Source of the DNA: Lactifluus volemus
Lineage: Eukaryota; Basidiomycota; Agaricomycetes; Russulales; Russulaceae
Reading direction: 5' to 3'
DNA length: 64,000 nucleotides
Assembly (NCBI GenBank): GCA_022376515.1
Contig: WTXI01000004.1
Location: 1-64,000 of the forward strand
Under the pieces are notes generated by a model that was not told the origin of the DNA, ran no database searches, and saw only the letters and a program-made list of their open reading frames with translations. The position numbers were made by a program, and so were the translations under genes. Position 1 is the first letter of the stretch; each line of letters opens with the position of its first letter. Positions 40,922-53,002 of this stretch are shown here, piece by piece.

Positions 40922-43900
40922 TCACGTCGCTTTGCCGACGATCACGTCGTAGCCTCTCGAAGCGTGGGTAGAAGGACCACTATCCCCAATAGGTGTGAAG
41001 TCTGAGATGTCGAACTGGTCCCGTCGTGTAGGAGTTTCAGGCTCGACCCAGCTAAGGCGCGACGCGTGATGTCCAGCCGAGGTAATGTCACGGCTACGGG
41101 GAAGTGGTGGTGGGGTAGATGGGATATCTTCGACAACGACGATCTCGGGCACTTCTAGGACAATCGGTTTGATCAGGATCACGCGAAAAATGAAAAAGGA
41201 ATAATAATACCGTGGTTAGCGGTAGAACCCCGAGCTTCCTCCCGCATAACCAGTAGTCGTCGTCGATCGGCTTTGCACTTCAACAATGATCTCACGCGAT
41301 CCAGATTAACGAGGTCATTGACGAGTTCATTGGTTTCCGTTCGCATGACCAGGTCTTTCAAACTGAATTAGATCAAGTCAGACACCATCCAAGCGGAGGC
41401 TCGTTCCGTCAGAATGGGCTTACACAAGGGCATCTTTATCAACGATCAGCTTGTAATGGGCCAGGAGAATGAGCATGTCAGTGAACGATATACCCTTTCC
41501 GCGCTGGTGCGTGAGGATCGCCTCGTGGTAGAGACCGCTGAAGAGTTGACGACGTCTGCGAATGGCTCCATCGTCAACTCTCGATAGCGTAGCGTTCAGC
41601 GACTCGACGTTGACACCATAGGTGGATCCAGTGTCCGACTTGTCTGGATCTGTATTATTTTACAGGTCGCCAAGATGTTGTGAACGCTGAACTCTGCCGG
41701 ATAGATGCGAACTTCGAAGATGCCACCCAGTTTCTTCACGAAAGTGAATATCAAGACTGAATGGTTCGGGCACAAGCCCGGTACTCACTCTGAAAAAGGG
41801 GACGAATCGCGAACGCTCCAAAAATCCAGTCCTTGGATTTGCAAACTCTGCCCAGGTCTTCTTGAAAGCTCTCATCTCTTCTCTCGTTACTGCTTTCGTG
41901 CCGCCCGTGGACTGAAAAACATACGAAAAGTTCTCGACGACAATACCTACTTGATGTGAGCGCCCTGGGTAGTGAGGTGACGGTACAATATAGCTCACCA
42001 GTGAACATGTTCGCAAAGATGTACTAATGCAAGTCATCAAAATTAAGGTCGTCAAGGCCCTGGAAGGAGTGAACAACATACCATGCTCAGAATGTTCCAC
42101 GCTATGAAAAGGGTGTAAGCCCACCCGGTGCTCCCGCAGTCCGAATCTGAATCCAGATCGTTGGGGATCGAATTGGTACATCTAGGATAAGTGTGGGTGC
42201 TGCAGAGTACGATGAGAAGAAAGAAGACAGTGGTCCGTGACAAAACAAGATCTGCTCACAAATCGTGCATGTATTGATTCCAACCTTCACTGAAGAGTGA
42301 CCGTCAGGCGCGAAGTGAACGAATTTAACGTAAGCCCATAAATAGGACATACCCAGTGGTCATAAATGAGAGCATGACAAGCGCTTTGCCCATAGTAGAG
42401 TAGTTCTGGTTATGATTCTCCGCTGAGCCCCACTTGGTCATGCTGAAGTCTCCATGAAAAGGATACCAAAGAACATGAAAAGAACAATCCAGAGCGAAAG
42501 CAGGCTGAGAATGACAGGTAGACTGGCACTGAACAGTCGAGACCTCGTGAGAGAAGAAAGGATGAAGTCATATCGCGACGTACACGGCAGTCTTGAACAG
42601 CTTATTCAGCTGTTCATCCGCTGGACCAACTTGAGCGCAATGCTGACCAGGAAAAGCTTTTGTAGCTGTTCGATTATGTAGCCGTTGGCGTGCAGTCTCA
42701 CAGATATGGTCGTGAGCAGAGTACCAGTGGCGACGAAGACATCAAAGATGTTCCAGCCATTGGCGCGGAAGCTTCGCCAGCCGAGCCCGTAAAGACGCAC
42801 TGAGATGTCCACGACGTACATGACAGTGACGAAAAGGAAAAAGTCGTCTGCGAGCCGCATCAGGGAAAGCGGTTCAAACAAAGAGGGGACTTGGACTCAC
42901 TTCGAACATCATTACTCAAGGTGTGAGGTGCGAACGTTTGCGTCCTAAAGGTTAAATTTCATCAAACGTCCCCTCTTCAACATAGATTTTTTTTTGGGGA
43001 AACTCACATCAGCGCCATTATGTGAAAGGTGAACAAGACCGTCATCACTCGCGCCCACCAACCGTGCTTGCGCACCGCGCAGTCGAAACACCAAGCTCTG
43101 AACCGCTGCGTGGGCCGCGTCTTGGGTCTCTCAGACGGCCGTTGGCGCGTGATCAGCTTTTGGAGATCGACCCATTCTCTCTGCGGCTGCGTCAGCAGAG
43201 CAGTCCCCTTCTTCGCGGTGAAATTTCCGATGATGATGCTAGCAGAAGTTTTGGTAGTCAACAAAAAATGCGTGCCCATTAGGTTGAGTATCTTACCTGA
43301 CAAACAGCGTGAGGATGACGACGCCACCGAGCATGTTGTAGATGACGAAAAAGATGGCGTTGAATTGAGATGCATTCGTCTGCGGCTGCTGATCAGGGCC
43401 CGTAATGCTCGTCACAACACCCATGGCGTCGATCCAGCCCTCGAGTGAGACAATCTCAAAGAGGATGAGCAGGGACGAGCGGAAAGAATCAAAAGAGAAT
43501 GTTGTCGACGGGGCTGGGTTCGCCCACACGCGCGGGACGGGAAATGCAAAGGCCGGGGCGGTATTGCTACTAGTTACGACGTTGTTCTGGTATTCGTTGA
43601 TGCAATCTGACAGCCCAGATGCGTTCGTGTCATTGCACGCATTTACCAAACCCGCGAAGATGTTCAGCCCCACACAGCGTAGGGGATCATGTAGAGCATG
43701 GCGAGCAGGGCCGCGTCGAGGATACGTATGAAACCCGAGATGATCAGCGTTTCAAACGTCGAACGCATCTTCTCGATCAGTGTGATCAGCTTGAGCGCCC
43801 GTAGCGCCTTTAGCGCACGCGTGAACCGACTGAGGCCGCTGATGAAGATCAAGCCAACAGTGACGTTGACCAAGAGGCCGGCCATGATAAAGAAATCGAG

Positions 43901-46900
43901 GATGTTCCAAATGCTCCGGACATATGCATTTGGAGTGAAAAGGAGCCATCTGCGACGATCTTGATGATGAACTCCACCGTGAGGGTGACCCAAACGCGGA
44001 TTCTGCAACGTCAAACCAGGATCCACGCAAGTGCCCGTGCTTGCATAGTAACTGTGGCGATACATAGGCGTTGCCACCGATTCGACGACAATCCCCCCGA
44101 TGACGGTGACAAGTAGGACAAGCTGGAAGACAGTATGCGCGACCGGGGAGGGCGGCCGCCCGAAGATACGTTCGCCACCTGCGGGGCGAACAAGGGTCTG
44201 GCAGAACCTGCGTACTGCATTCTTCTGTGAAAACATCCAGAAGTCTTGTCGTACGAGGGATGATCGCGTATGAAATCGGCTTTCATGGCTTTGCGCTCAT
44301 CTAGAGCGTCGTCGGTGTCTTGAGTACCAGCTCCTTCGTTATTGATGGCCACAAGCAAATCACTAACGAACACGTTGGTCAGGCAACGCGACTAACGAAG
44401 GAACTCACAGATGCCGCTCCGTTTCTTCATCAGTAGGGTTCTGTTGCGTGGAGCTTTGCATGCGAGCGTGCCTCAAAGTAGCAAGGGGCACGTCATCAGA
44501 TGGCGTGTCGCCGACGAACAGACGTTGCAGTAAGTTGAGCGACTTGTTGTGACAAGTGGACCCCTTTCCGCTCCTTGCTGTCCGGGACTACATGAGGAAG
44601 GATCAGGGGGGCAAAAGGAGGGAAGGAAAGAAGGGAGAGAAAAGAATCTCACATAAGTAGGCCGGCGCTCGGGTATCCCATAGTCCTGTACAAGGGACTT
44701 TTGCATCGGCAGCACGAGATTCGAAGGCAAGCTCTCGACTGCAATGGCCCTCGGGGATGGCTTGAGCCATCGATACGGATTGAGCTTATGGATCCATGCT
44801 GCCCTGTTCGTATCGGGTTCCTGCGTCTGAAAATAGTAGTTAGCCTGCTGGCTACGCTTGGCTTCCTCGGCAATGCTGAAGTTCTCGTTGATGACGGCGA
44901 TGAACATTTGTAGCACAATAACTGGTCACATTATGTGGTTAGGGAGATGCGAGAGGGCCACGAAAGAATGGAAGACGCAACAGTTGGCAAAAAATAACCA
45001 TCCGACGAAAAAAAGAATCACGATCACAGACTGCCCCAGGGGTTCCTCCGCTTGTCCGAGCTGTACAGGACAGTTGTCCAATTTTCGGATGAGAAGATCT
45101 GGTAGATAGCCAAGAAGGAGGTGAATATTTGGCCAAAGTTCATACTCTGGGTGCTCTGCACATCGCCACGGAGTAACTGCACAGCAAACAATGCGGCGAG
45201 ATAGTTGACAAGGAAGAGGAAGAGACCATATTCACGAGACCGTTCATGTTCCCGAACGTAGAGAGTAAGAGCGGCTCATACGGGGGAACTCGAGGATAAC
45301 GCGGTAAAACCGCGCGAGCTGGAAGATCGTCAGCCACGGGTAGACCGGCGAGTTGTGTATAACAGGGATCTGGATGATCGTCGAGCCGATCGCGAGTGCG
45401 AAGTCGAAGTAGTTATGGCCCTGGATGAAAAAACCACGCCAGTCGGGCAAGTGCGCGACGAACCGGATTACGATCTCAATGTCGAACGCGATGGTCAGCA
45501 CCAGTTCGCCAATGTTGAGAATTTCTCGTGGGTCGGACCAATGGCCCCATCTCGCGTGGCAGGAAGGACGAGCGACGCGAGAGCGAGAGCTATCCAGCAC
45601 CACCGAGTGCGCTCGTACAGCTCCCGGACGGGGTTCCTTCGTGCCGTACCACGGGGACCGCCTGTACCAGTTGTCCATGCTCATCCTGTTCGTCAACGAC
45701 GGGTTTGAGACTGATGGATGATCAGGTTTAAGGTGAAAGGGTCAGAGAGGGTACGATGAAGACTCACGGGGCAGCACTGAACGCGCTTTTGCGCGAAACT
45801 TGTCTAATGGCGTAGAACGTGTTCGTGATCACGGCAACAAACAGATTGATGAGCCAAAAGTTGAGGACGACAATACAAACGATAAAGAACACGCAGCAAA
45901 TGAAGAACTCCGAGTCCATCATGGCATACATCAACGGAGACCACTACAATAAGTAAAGGATAAGTACATCCATTACGAGCTTAGCGATGATAAAACGTCT
46001 AGACCACCCACCCCGTTTGCTGATGCCACAATAAAAACCTGCAGAGCAGAGTGGTAAATAGTGTCGAAGCTCTGGATGTTACCCTGTGGATTGTGGCCCT
46101 GAACTTCCTGAGGAAACGTCAGAAAATCGCTTTGCCACGAGGGAAACGTCAGAACAGACCTTACAGACTTGACCAAGAGGACAGATAAATCCCTTGGGTT
46201 TAACGATATGCCCATTTTGTACGGAAGTGATATACGGCATGACGGAGAAATTTTGTGGGTCGACATAACCTCCGCATTGTTGGGAGAGTTGGGTCTCGGG
46301 CTCGCCAAGAGTAGGCTCCAAATAGCACGACCGTGCCAGCGAGCCGCTGAAAGTCTGGACACCGATGATCCTATGGAGAAAGAGAGTAAATCAGTCAAGC
46401 CCAATCGGAGAAGGCGGGAGAAAGCCAGACGAGAACAAAGCCATGGCAAAAAGAACAAAATACGCCACGCCAGCGAGCATTGAACGAGCAGTCTTGAGCG
46501 AGTGGATGATAGTCTACAGGGGTGACCTGCTGTGAGCCCCCAAAGAAGCATCGTGCAACGCGCTCAGTCGCTCACCGTCGTGCCAGTCGTGATGGTCAGT
46601 AACCGCGCGGTTCTCAACACGCTCAGCGCGCGAAATAAACCAATGTGGTGGGTCCCACGCTCAAGACCCGTTTGTGCAAGGATGAAGGCTATCCAAAAGG
46701 CAATCACAGACAACGCGTCGATGCGCGTCCAGCTGTGTCGGAGGTATGGCAGATTGCGGCGCGTGATGTCGCGCGCGAGGTTCATGCTGAATTGGAATGG
46801 AAGCGTGAGGGTCTCATGCCGTTGGGTTGAATAGGCTGTGACTATGGTTGAGGACGACGCCGTCTTCTCAAGGATCGAGGGAGCGTCGGGTCGCTTGCGG

Positions 46901-48351
46901 CCCTGCGAGGTAGGACCGATGAGGGTGGCAGTGGACGCAGTAGAGGAGGTGGAGCCCAGAGAAGAAGGAACGTATCCGGTGGAGTGGGAGATTGAAAAAG
47001 GCTGGGTAGCATTATCGTAGTACGACTGCAGGCTATGAAAGAAAGTGCCTTTGCGTCTGAGGTTCGTGGAGGTCATTGGGGCGGGGCGGACGATTGGCGT
47101 GGCTGTCATGTGACGCCCCGAGTTGCGCATCAGGAGAGAAGAGAAGACGGCACTGATGGGGACACCTGGGTCAAGAATTAATCCAGAGACGCACATTCGT
47201 GCGAAAGCTTCAATGCTGTGGCACATGTTAGTAGGCGAAGGGTGATAAAATTTGGAGAACATGCCTAAAGAATATGAAGAGGGCAAAAATGACATAGTCT
47301 TCCCATGAATGAAAGAAACCCACAATTCGAGGAGGCGAAGCGTTTGGACTGGAGAGAGTGAGGGTGCGAGAGGCTTGTATTGTGAGCAAAACGGCATAAA
47401 AAAGGATGGAACAAAGAATGACAGGCTCTGTCCACCTGCACGATAAGTCAGACAAGGGCTCAAGAGAGAACAGAGGTGGAAAACGCACCATGATATCAAA
47501 AAGTTGAATGTGGCTAAGCGAAGACGATTAGTTGGCCCAAAGAGTCCAAGCGTTCGTCCACGTAACGGGAGAACGTTGGTCGAGTTATCGAGAAGTGACT
47601 CTTCCGATTTCCCCATCTCATCGTCATCTCCGGTCACAGGGTCGCGGTTCCTTCCGGTCGCAGAACCGTCGTCCGGTAAACGCATATGGTCGTCGAGACC
47701 GACGCCAGCAAAATTGACGACACGCAACGAGACGCGACGGAGGCTTTGGGAAAACTTTTCGATGGCAGCCCCGGTATACTGCCTGGGTGAAAGACCGACG
47801 CTGTAGCGCGAGGTGTGACGACGGGTGCGTGGGGTAGCGGCGGCTACGTGCTCCGAGTCGGCTTGCCAGTTGATGTCATCGGTGGGATCAGCAGAGATGT
47901 TTGCGGTGAGGTGTGCGGCATCGTCAAAGGTGGATACGCTAGACCGGCGGCGGGAAGGGATCAAAGAAGTGGTGGAAGTACCGGCGCGGGGGTTGTTAGA
48001 GTAGGCGAAATTCTGTGCGGCATAATCTGGAGTCGTGGAGGGGTGGAACGGGTCGTCGCTGTTGGCAACGAATGGATTGTCATCAATCGCATATGGGGAA
48101 ACGGGTTGCGGAGGATGGTCAAGACCGGAAGACGAAAGAAGGGGGTCGTTCATGACAGTAGTAGGCGGAGTGTCGAGGCGAAGGGGATCCTGACCAGGGT
48201 TGACACGGCCCCAACTGAGTCTACGCCTGGCAGAACCGTTGGGAATGTCACTTGAGGGTGAGAGTGAGGGTGAGCCCGGGATGACTGAAGGAAGGACGAG
48301 TTCTACGGCAGAAGAAGTAGAAGTACGAGCTTCGTTGTGAGCGCCGTCCAT
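40922..48351 (-). CDS. cch1: Cch1-type voltage-gated calcium channel, pore-forming subunit
   Basis: Plasma-membrane channel of the fungal high-affinity calcium uptake system, acting with Mid1. Start ATG at 48351; the cytosolic N-terminus is about 270 residues and Ser-rich. Four six-helix repeats follow: I about 47.5-45.9 kb, II about 45.8-44.9, III about 44.2-43.3 and IV about 43.1-42.2. S4-like helices include [20 protein letters not shown] (III). Pore loops read [10 protein letters not shown] (I), [10 protein letters not shown] (II), [10 protein letters not shown] (III) and MTTGEGWNQY (IV, across an intron), giving N-E-E-E. An EF-hand-like region ([20 protein letters not shown]) and a Pro-rich tail follow; the stop is at 40922. 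There are many introns of 45-80 bp. I have not verified every exon join, so frameshifts like those in eIF3a could be present. Confidence 0.9.
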
Positions 48352-50339
48352 AGACTAGAAAAGATGAAAAGAGTAGCGTAGCGTGATAGACTCGGTTCAC
48401 ATCAATCAATATTAATCAATCCCAGTGACCGTTGTTGCGCGTTTACTGTAACCGAACAACGCAGACGCGGCCTCAGGCACCTTCCATTTCCACCCACGCT
48501 CTTACTGCAGCCAATAACTACCTCGCGTTGCCCCATCTGAGCTTAGGGGAGGGGAGACATTGGGCGCGCAGCTCTCAGGCTGTCGTTATGGTGCGAGATA
48601 GGATCATCGCGAAACAGACGGAGAACTGAGGCAGGTAGTAAGTAAGAACAGGTTACGTCTAGCTGATAAATCGTTGACCAGGGCAAAGAGAATACCATAG
48701 TTGAGGGAGGTGGATCGCCTCTGGCTAATAGGCCATCCACTCCACACACCACTAGAACGCTCCACACTATCTACGAGTACGGGCTCAGGGTACAAAACTT
48801 GGTTCCATCCGGAGCGCGGCCAAGTATTGTGACTGGGAAAGTCACTGGCGACAGGGGATCAGGGCCGTTCACGCTCCTGGTGAGTCTGCCAACAATTTTT
48901 TTTTACTTTCCATTCTTCGAGCTCACCCTAGATTGACTCTATGTAGGTGTTTCAATGATTTTATGATGGGTGTCGAACATACCTTGCCCGTGCGCGCAGT
49001 TTTGGCATATTATGTGCGGTATCGGACTACGGGTGCGTTTTCCTGCGACGGTCCATCCGTGCACTCGGACACGAGACTGTCATTAATCACAGTCGATTGG
49101 TAGATGGGGTGACTATGCGGGCGTACCAGGGCGGCTCGAGGAAGGGGCCAGGCTGTCTTTCACAGCAAAAAGAGCAAGAGGCATTGCCAAGTACGATACT
49201 GTGGGCAAGAATCAGGCCCAGGCGAAGGCGGGGGCACAGCATGGCGATCCTCGTGCGCAGCGAGGTGATCAGTAACAGTGCGTTTCATGTAGTTTTACTC
49301 GTATAGAAGCTGAGTCCAACATCCTTGAACAGTGGATTTTCGTGCACTTCCACGTCGCTCGCGCCTACCCCCTGCGCAACTAGCGTTCCCTAGAGCCTGC
49401 TAAGGGCGCTTCAAGTTGACCTATCCATGATTATCGTGACATCCTTTTCAACGTATTTCATCTCTAAACAAAGTACGTTATGATTGAACTGTTCGTATGT
49501 CACTGCCGCTCACACTCACTGGTGTTCAAGACGATCCTAGTCTGCGATGAGATCCCAACACTTAAGCAGCCCAACTGCACTTGGCGTTTTGATGATCATC
49601 ACAGGCCCTTCCCTTTCCCCTCTCAGATTCTCTAATCACCCTTCAAACCAACATAGGAGAGAGAGAAATTTCATATACGAGGCTGATTTTGTACATAATA
49701 CTATACAGGACAAGTTTGCTTGTTCCAAAAAAAAACAAGGACTTGTGACTGACATAGCGACAAGAAAAAAACAAGAGAAGGAGGACATGTAGGGAGTTGT
49801 AAGGAGAGAACGATATCAAACAAAAAAAGAGAGATAGCATAGAGCCAAGGACAGCAAACATATACACATACATCGACACAAGGCTCGAGAGAATTTAGGA
49901 TTCGACTGCACGGGAAATGTAAAGCAAAGTCGTCGAATCGAAGATCAAAATTTCGAGTCTGACGGAGTCCGATCGAACAGAGACGGTTAAGAACGACGAC
50001 AACGACGCCAGCGACACGACGACGAGGGAGTTTACACATCCAATGACATGTAGCACAAACAAAATGTAAGGCCGTCGAGTGGCAGGCGAATGCTGTCAAG
50101 GTCGGCAGTGGGCGAGTGAGCTAGAGTTCGGAGACTGAAACTTGTCCTATCCATCCTACGATATTGAAAAGGTTAACAACTGAACGTACTGAACCGGAGA
50201 AAAGAGGGGGGAAGAAGAGGCACAAGGCTCACCTTTACCGACAACACACCTTCCCTCTCCTTCCGTTCATTGAATAATCCCGCGTCAAAATCCACTGGTC
50301 CCTTGCGATGACGACGACATGACACTACAGAACTGTTTC
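48352..50339. other. Long intergenic region, no supported gene
   Basis: 5' flank of the calcium channel and 3' flank of the PIN-like gene. A/G-rich runs occur at 49720-49860. I find no conserved frame, tRNA or repeat. Confidence 0.45.
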
Positions 50340-51778
50340 TCACGGATCGAGTTTCTCCCCGCGTGCGAGTACGCGCACGACCTTACTCGGCTGCGCAACC
50401 ATGTTCATCATAGCTTGAACTGCGGGCGGGCGTTCAACCATCCCGCCGCCACCGCCGCCACCTCCACCGCCACCTCCACCGCGCCCACGATGGTGATGGT
50501 GAGGGTGAGGATGATGCGCAAAGCGACGATCTTCCGGCGCTGCGCGGTCTTCCGAGGCGAGTCCAGTGGGAGGCACGTCGAGGACGGCGATGCGCGCGCG
50601 GCGCGCCCAGTATGCGACAAGGGTCCCAGTCACGCGAGGTTCGAACCTGTGCTGTTGCGGGTGGTGAGGAGCGGGGAGGGGAACAGGGGACGTGGGGGCT
50701 GGCTCGGAGTGTTGCAGTAGCTGCTGTTGTGGCGCATCTCCTCCGGGTGCCGTTGTTGAGGCAGAGGGCGACTGTTGTTGCGGGGCGAGCGTAGCCACGA
50801 CTACACGCGGAAGTGCACTGTCGGCGTTTTCGGTCTCCCATTGCACGCAACAGATGGTGCGGCGGACCCATTCGGGGGACGGAGCGGTTGACGACGGCAT
50901 CGCTGCTCCATTTGTACCAGCACCGGAGGTAGGTTCTTCATCAAAGGCAATCTTATCCCAGAGGATGAACGCATCATCCTGCTGTACGCGAACGCGGGGG
51001 TTGGTGCCCACTTGTGATTCTAGCACGCGGGAGGCGGTGCGAGCGCGCTGGGCAAGGGGCGTCGAACCCTTCTTGAGGAGGTCGAGGGTGTTTAGCGCTG
51101 GAGGCAGAGGGATCAGAACACGGAATCAGAGTGAATCGCCAACCCCACGCCAGTTTGCCCAGGGCTATCCGGGCGCTAAATGGCACTCTGTGACTCTGCG
51201 AGGCAACGGGGACTGCGCACGACTAGGAAAAACCTTCTGTGAACGAAATGAAAAGCGCACCTTCGAGTGGGACGATGATAATCTCCTGCTGGCCATCTCT
51301 ACACCACTTCTTGACCTGCCCCAGAGCGTTGACTAGCACACTGGCATCGACAACGATAACGTCGGCCTGCTTGACGTTCGGAGTTTTGCGAGTGTCCTCG
51401 GCCCCGCGCTTCTTTGCAGAAGCCACATGACGCTCCTTCTGTTGATGGTTTGAGGCCGTAGAGGTGGTAGGGTTGGTGGTAATCTTGATACCACCGATGG
51501 GCAGCTGGCCGCGTTTCGAGTCGGAGGGTGGTGGAGGGTGTGGGCGCTGGCGATCCCGCCAGTTACCGTTGGCGTTGTTGTTGTAGCTACGAGAGGGAGA
51601 ACGACGGGGTGGAGCGGCAGAGACGGTCTTTTCGAGTTGCTCGACTTGGTGAGTGAGGAAGGCAGCACCGAGCGCCTTCGACATGGCAATCTTGTTCGGG
51701 GCGGCGGAGCCCTAAGAATTGTTGGATAAAAGTGAGATTATGAAAAATAAAATGACACACGCTAGTAGTTTCTGCCAT
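50340..51778 (-). CDS. PIN-like domain protein
   Basis: Start ATG at 51778. A six-codon first exon (MAETTS) is followed by a 47-bp intron, then GSAAPNKIAMSKALG. The N-terminal third is basic and Pro/Ser/Gln-rich. A PIN-like nuclease fold follows: DVIVVDASVLVNALGQVKKWC with the first acidic residue, IIIVPLE-ALNTLDLLKKGST across an intron, then ARTASRVLESQVGTNPRVRV. PIN domains are Mg-dependent single-strand ribonucleases, as in nonsense-mediated decay factors. I can place only some of the three or four expected acidic residues. The C-terminal half is Pro/Gln-rich and ends with a His-rich block (HHPHPHHHH) directly followed by RGR and a run of about 13 Gly. RNA binding or processing is an inference. 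Confidence 0.65.
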
Positions 51779-52296
51779 GTTTATGGAGAAAGGCAAAGTT
51801 GACTGAGCGAGCTCAAGACTGTGTGTGATATAATACGGTCATGGCCTCTCACGCCAGGCACTGCCTCAGACACACAACACCGCTTGGTCAGTTCTTCTAC
51901 TCATAGTCCGTCACTGTCGGCAACAACTAATAGTTGAATTGGCACTACTACAAATGCCTGTGGCGCTGGCTCTAGAGATGGAGGCTGCAGTGTTAGGTGC
52001 CTGTACAACCAAGTTCGTGTATGTGGTGCGGTGCCAGTGGGCATGTTTCAGGTATTTCCGGGTACAGTACTGTGTCAGTAGCCTAGCGTGACATAGATCA
52101 ACCATTCAGAAATTTAAATGACACGCGAGCACATGAAAACACTCGGAGTGAGCAATAATCGACCCTCTTGATGCCGACATCGCACTCTATTTATCCGATC
52201 ATTGGGTTACACAGTATTGAGTCACAAATCTTTCTCTTGCTGTGCTCACCGACTCGCGGTACTGGATGTCAGTATCGATCGTGACAAAGATGGGTT
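51779..52296. other. Intergenic, no supported gene
   Basis: 5' flank of the PIN-like gene and 3' flank of prefoldin-5. Contains GTACAGTACTGTG near 52063. Nothing else seen. Confidence 0.5.
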
Positions 52297-52920
52297 TCAA
52301 TCCTTGTTATTGGCATGGGCCTGGAGCTTTGATTGAATGATATTAACTAAATAACTCAAGTTATCCTGCTTCTTCTGTATCGTCTCCTGTAGCGTGTCAA
52401 GGTTCCCTTTGATGTACTCGATCTTATCTTCATAGTGCTTCACAGCCTGAGCCCGCGTCTGACCCGCGCGTGCGTGATTAACGGGATCATCACCAAGAGA
52501 TGCAATCGTACCTTTTGAACATAGTACCCTGTCCCAACGTCCACGATCACATTCTCAACATCTCGCAGCTTTCCCGGGACGTAAAGCGAGCTTGTGAGAG
52601 GCACCAAAATAGCTTTGTCTTGATGCAAGTTTTGTCGTCTGATTAGGACGTAATGATCAGAGTACAGACAGTACCTTTGTTCTCTGGCTTTATCGAGTTT
52701 GTGCTTTCAATACAAGACCGGAATTTCGACTGTGCTTGCTTCAATTGTGCGAACGAGTTGGTCAGGTGCGAGAGCTCCTACAAATTTTCGTTAGACCCTG
52801 AAGCCAATCGGCGAATAGGTTCACCTCTTCGAGTTGTCTTTTCACTTCTGCAAGCTGAGGAAGCTGAAGATCAGCGACGTTGATTTGTTGAGGAGTAGTA
52901 CCGGATGATGAGGCTGACAT
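52297..52920 (-). CDS. GIM5: Prefoldin subunit 5
   Basis: An alpha-class subunit of the hexameric prefoldin chaperone, which hands unfolded actin and tubulin to the CCT chaperonin. Start ATG at 52920 (MSASSSGTTPQQINVADL). Four exons with three short introns. Helix 1 is LPQLAEVKRQLEEELSHLTN, followed by the beta-hairpin (AILVPLTSSLYVPGKL, ENVIVDVGTGYYVQK) and helix 2 (HYEDKIEYIKGNLDTLQETI). The end is HANNKD. The total is about 150 residues, the usual length. It is divergent from the LCHN-like gene with 82 bp between start codons, so both must share a tiny promoter region. Confidence 0.93.
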
Positions 52921-53002
52921 GGCTCACTTGTGAGAACGAATGAATGGTCGGGCCGAGTTCGTGAATCTTGTCACTCGGCGCTCTCTTTTCAACCCAACGA
53001 CG

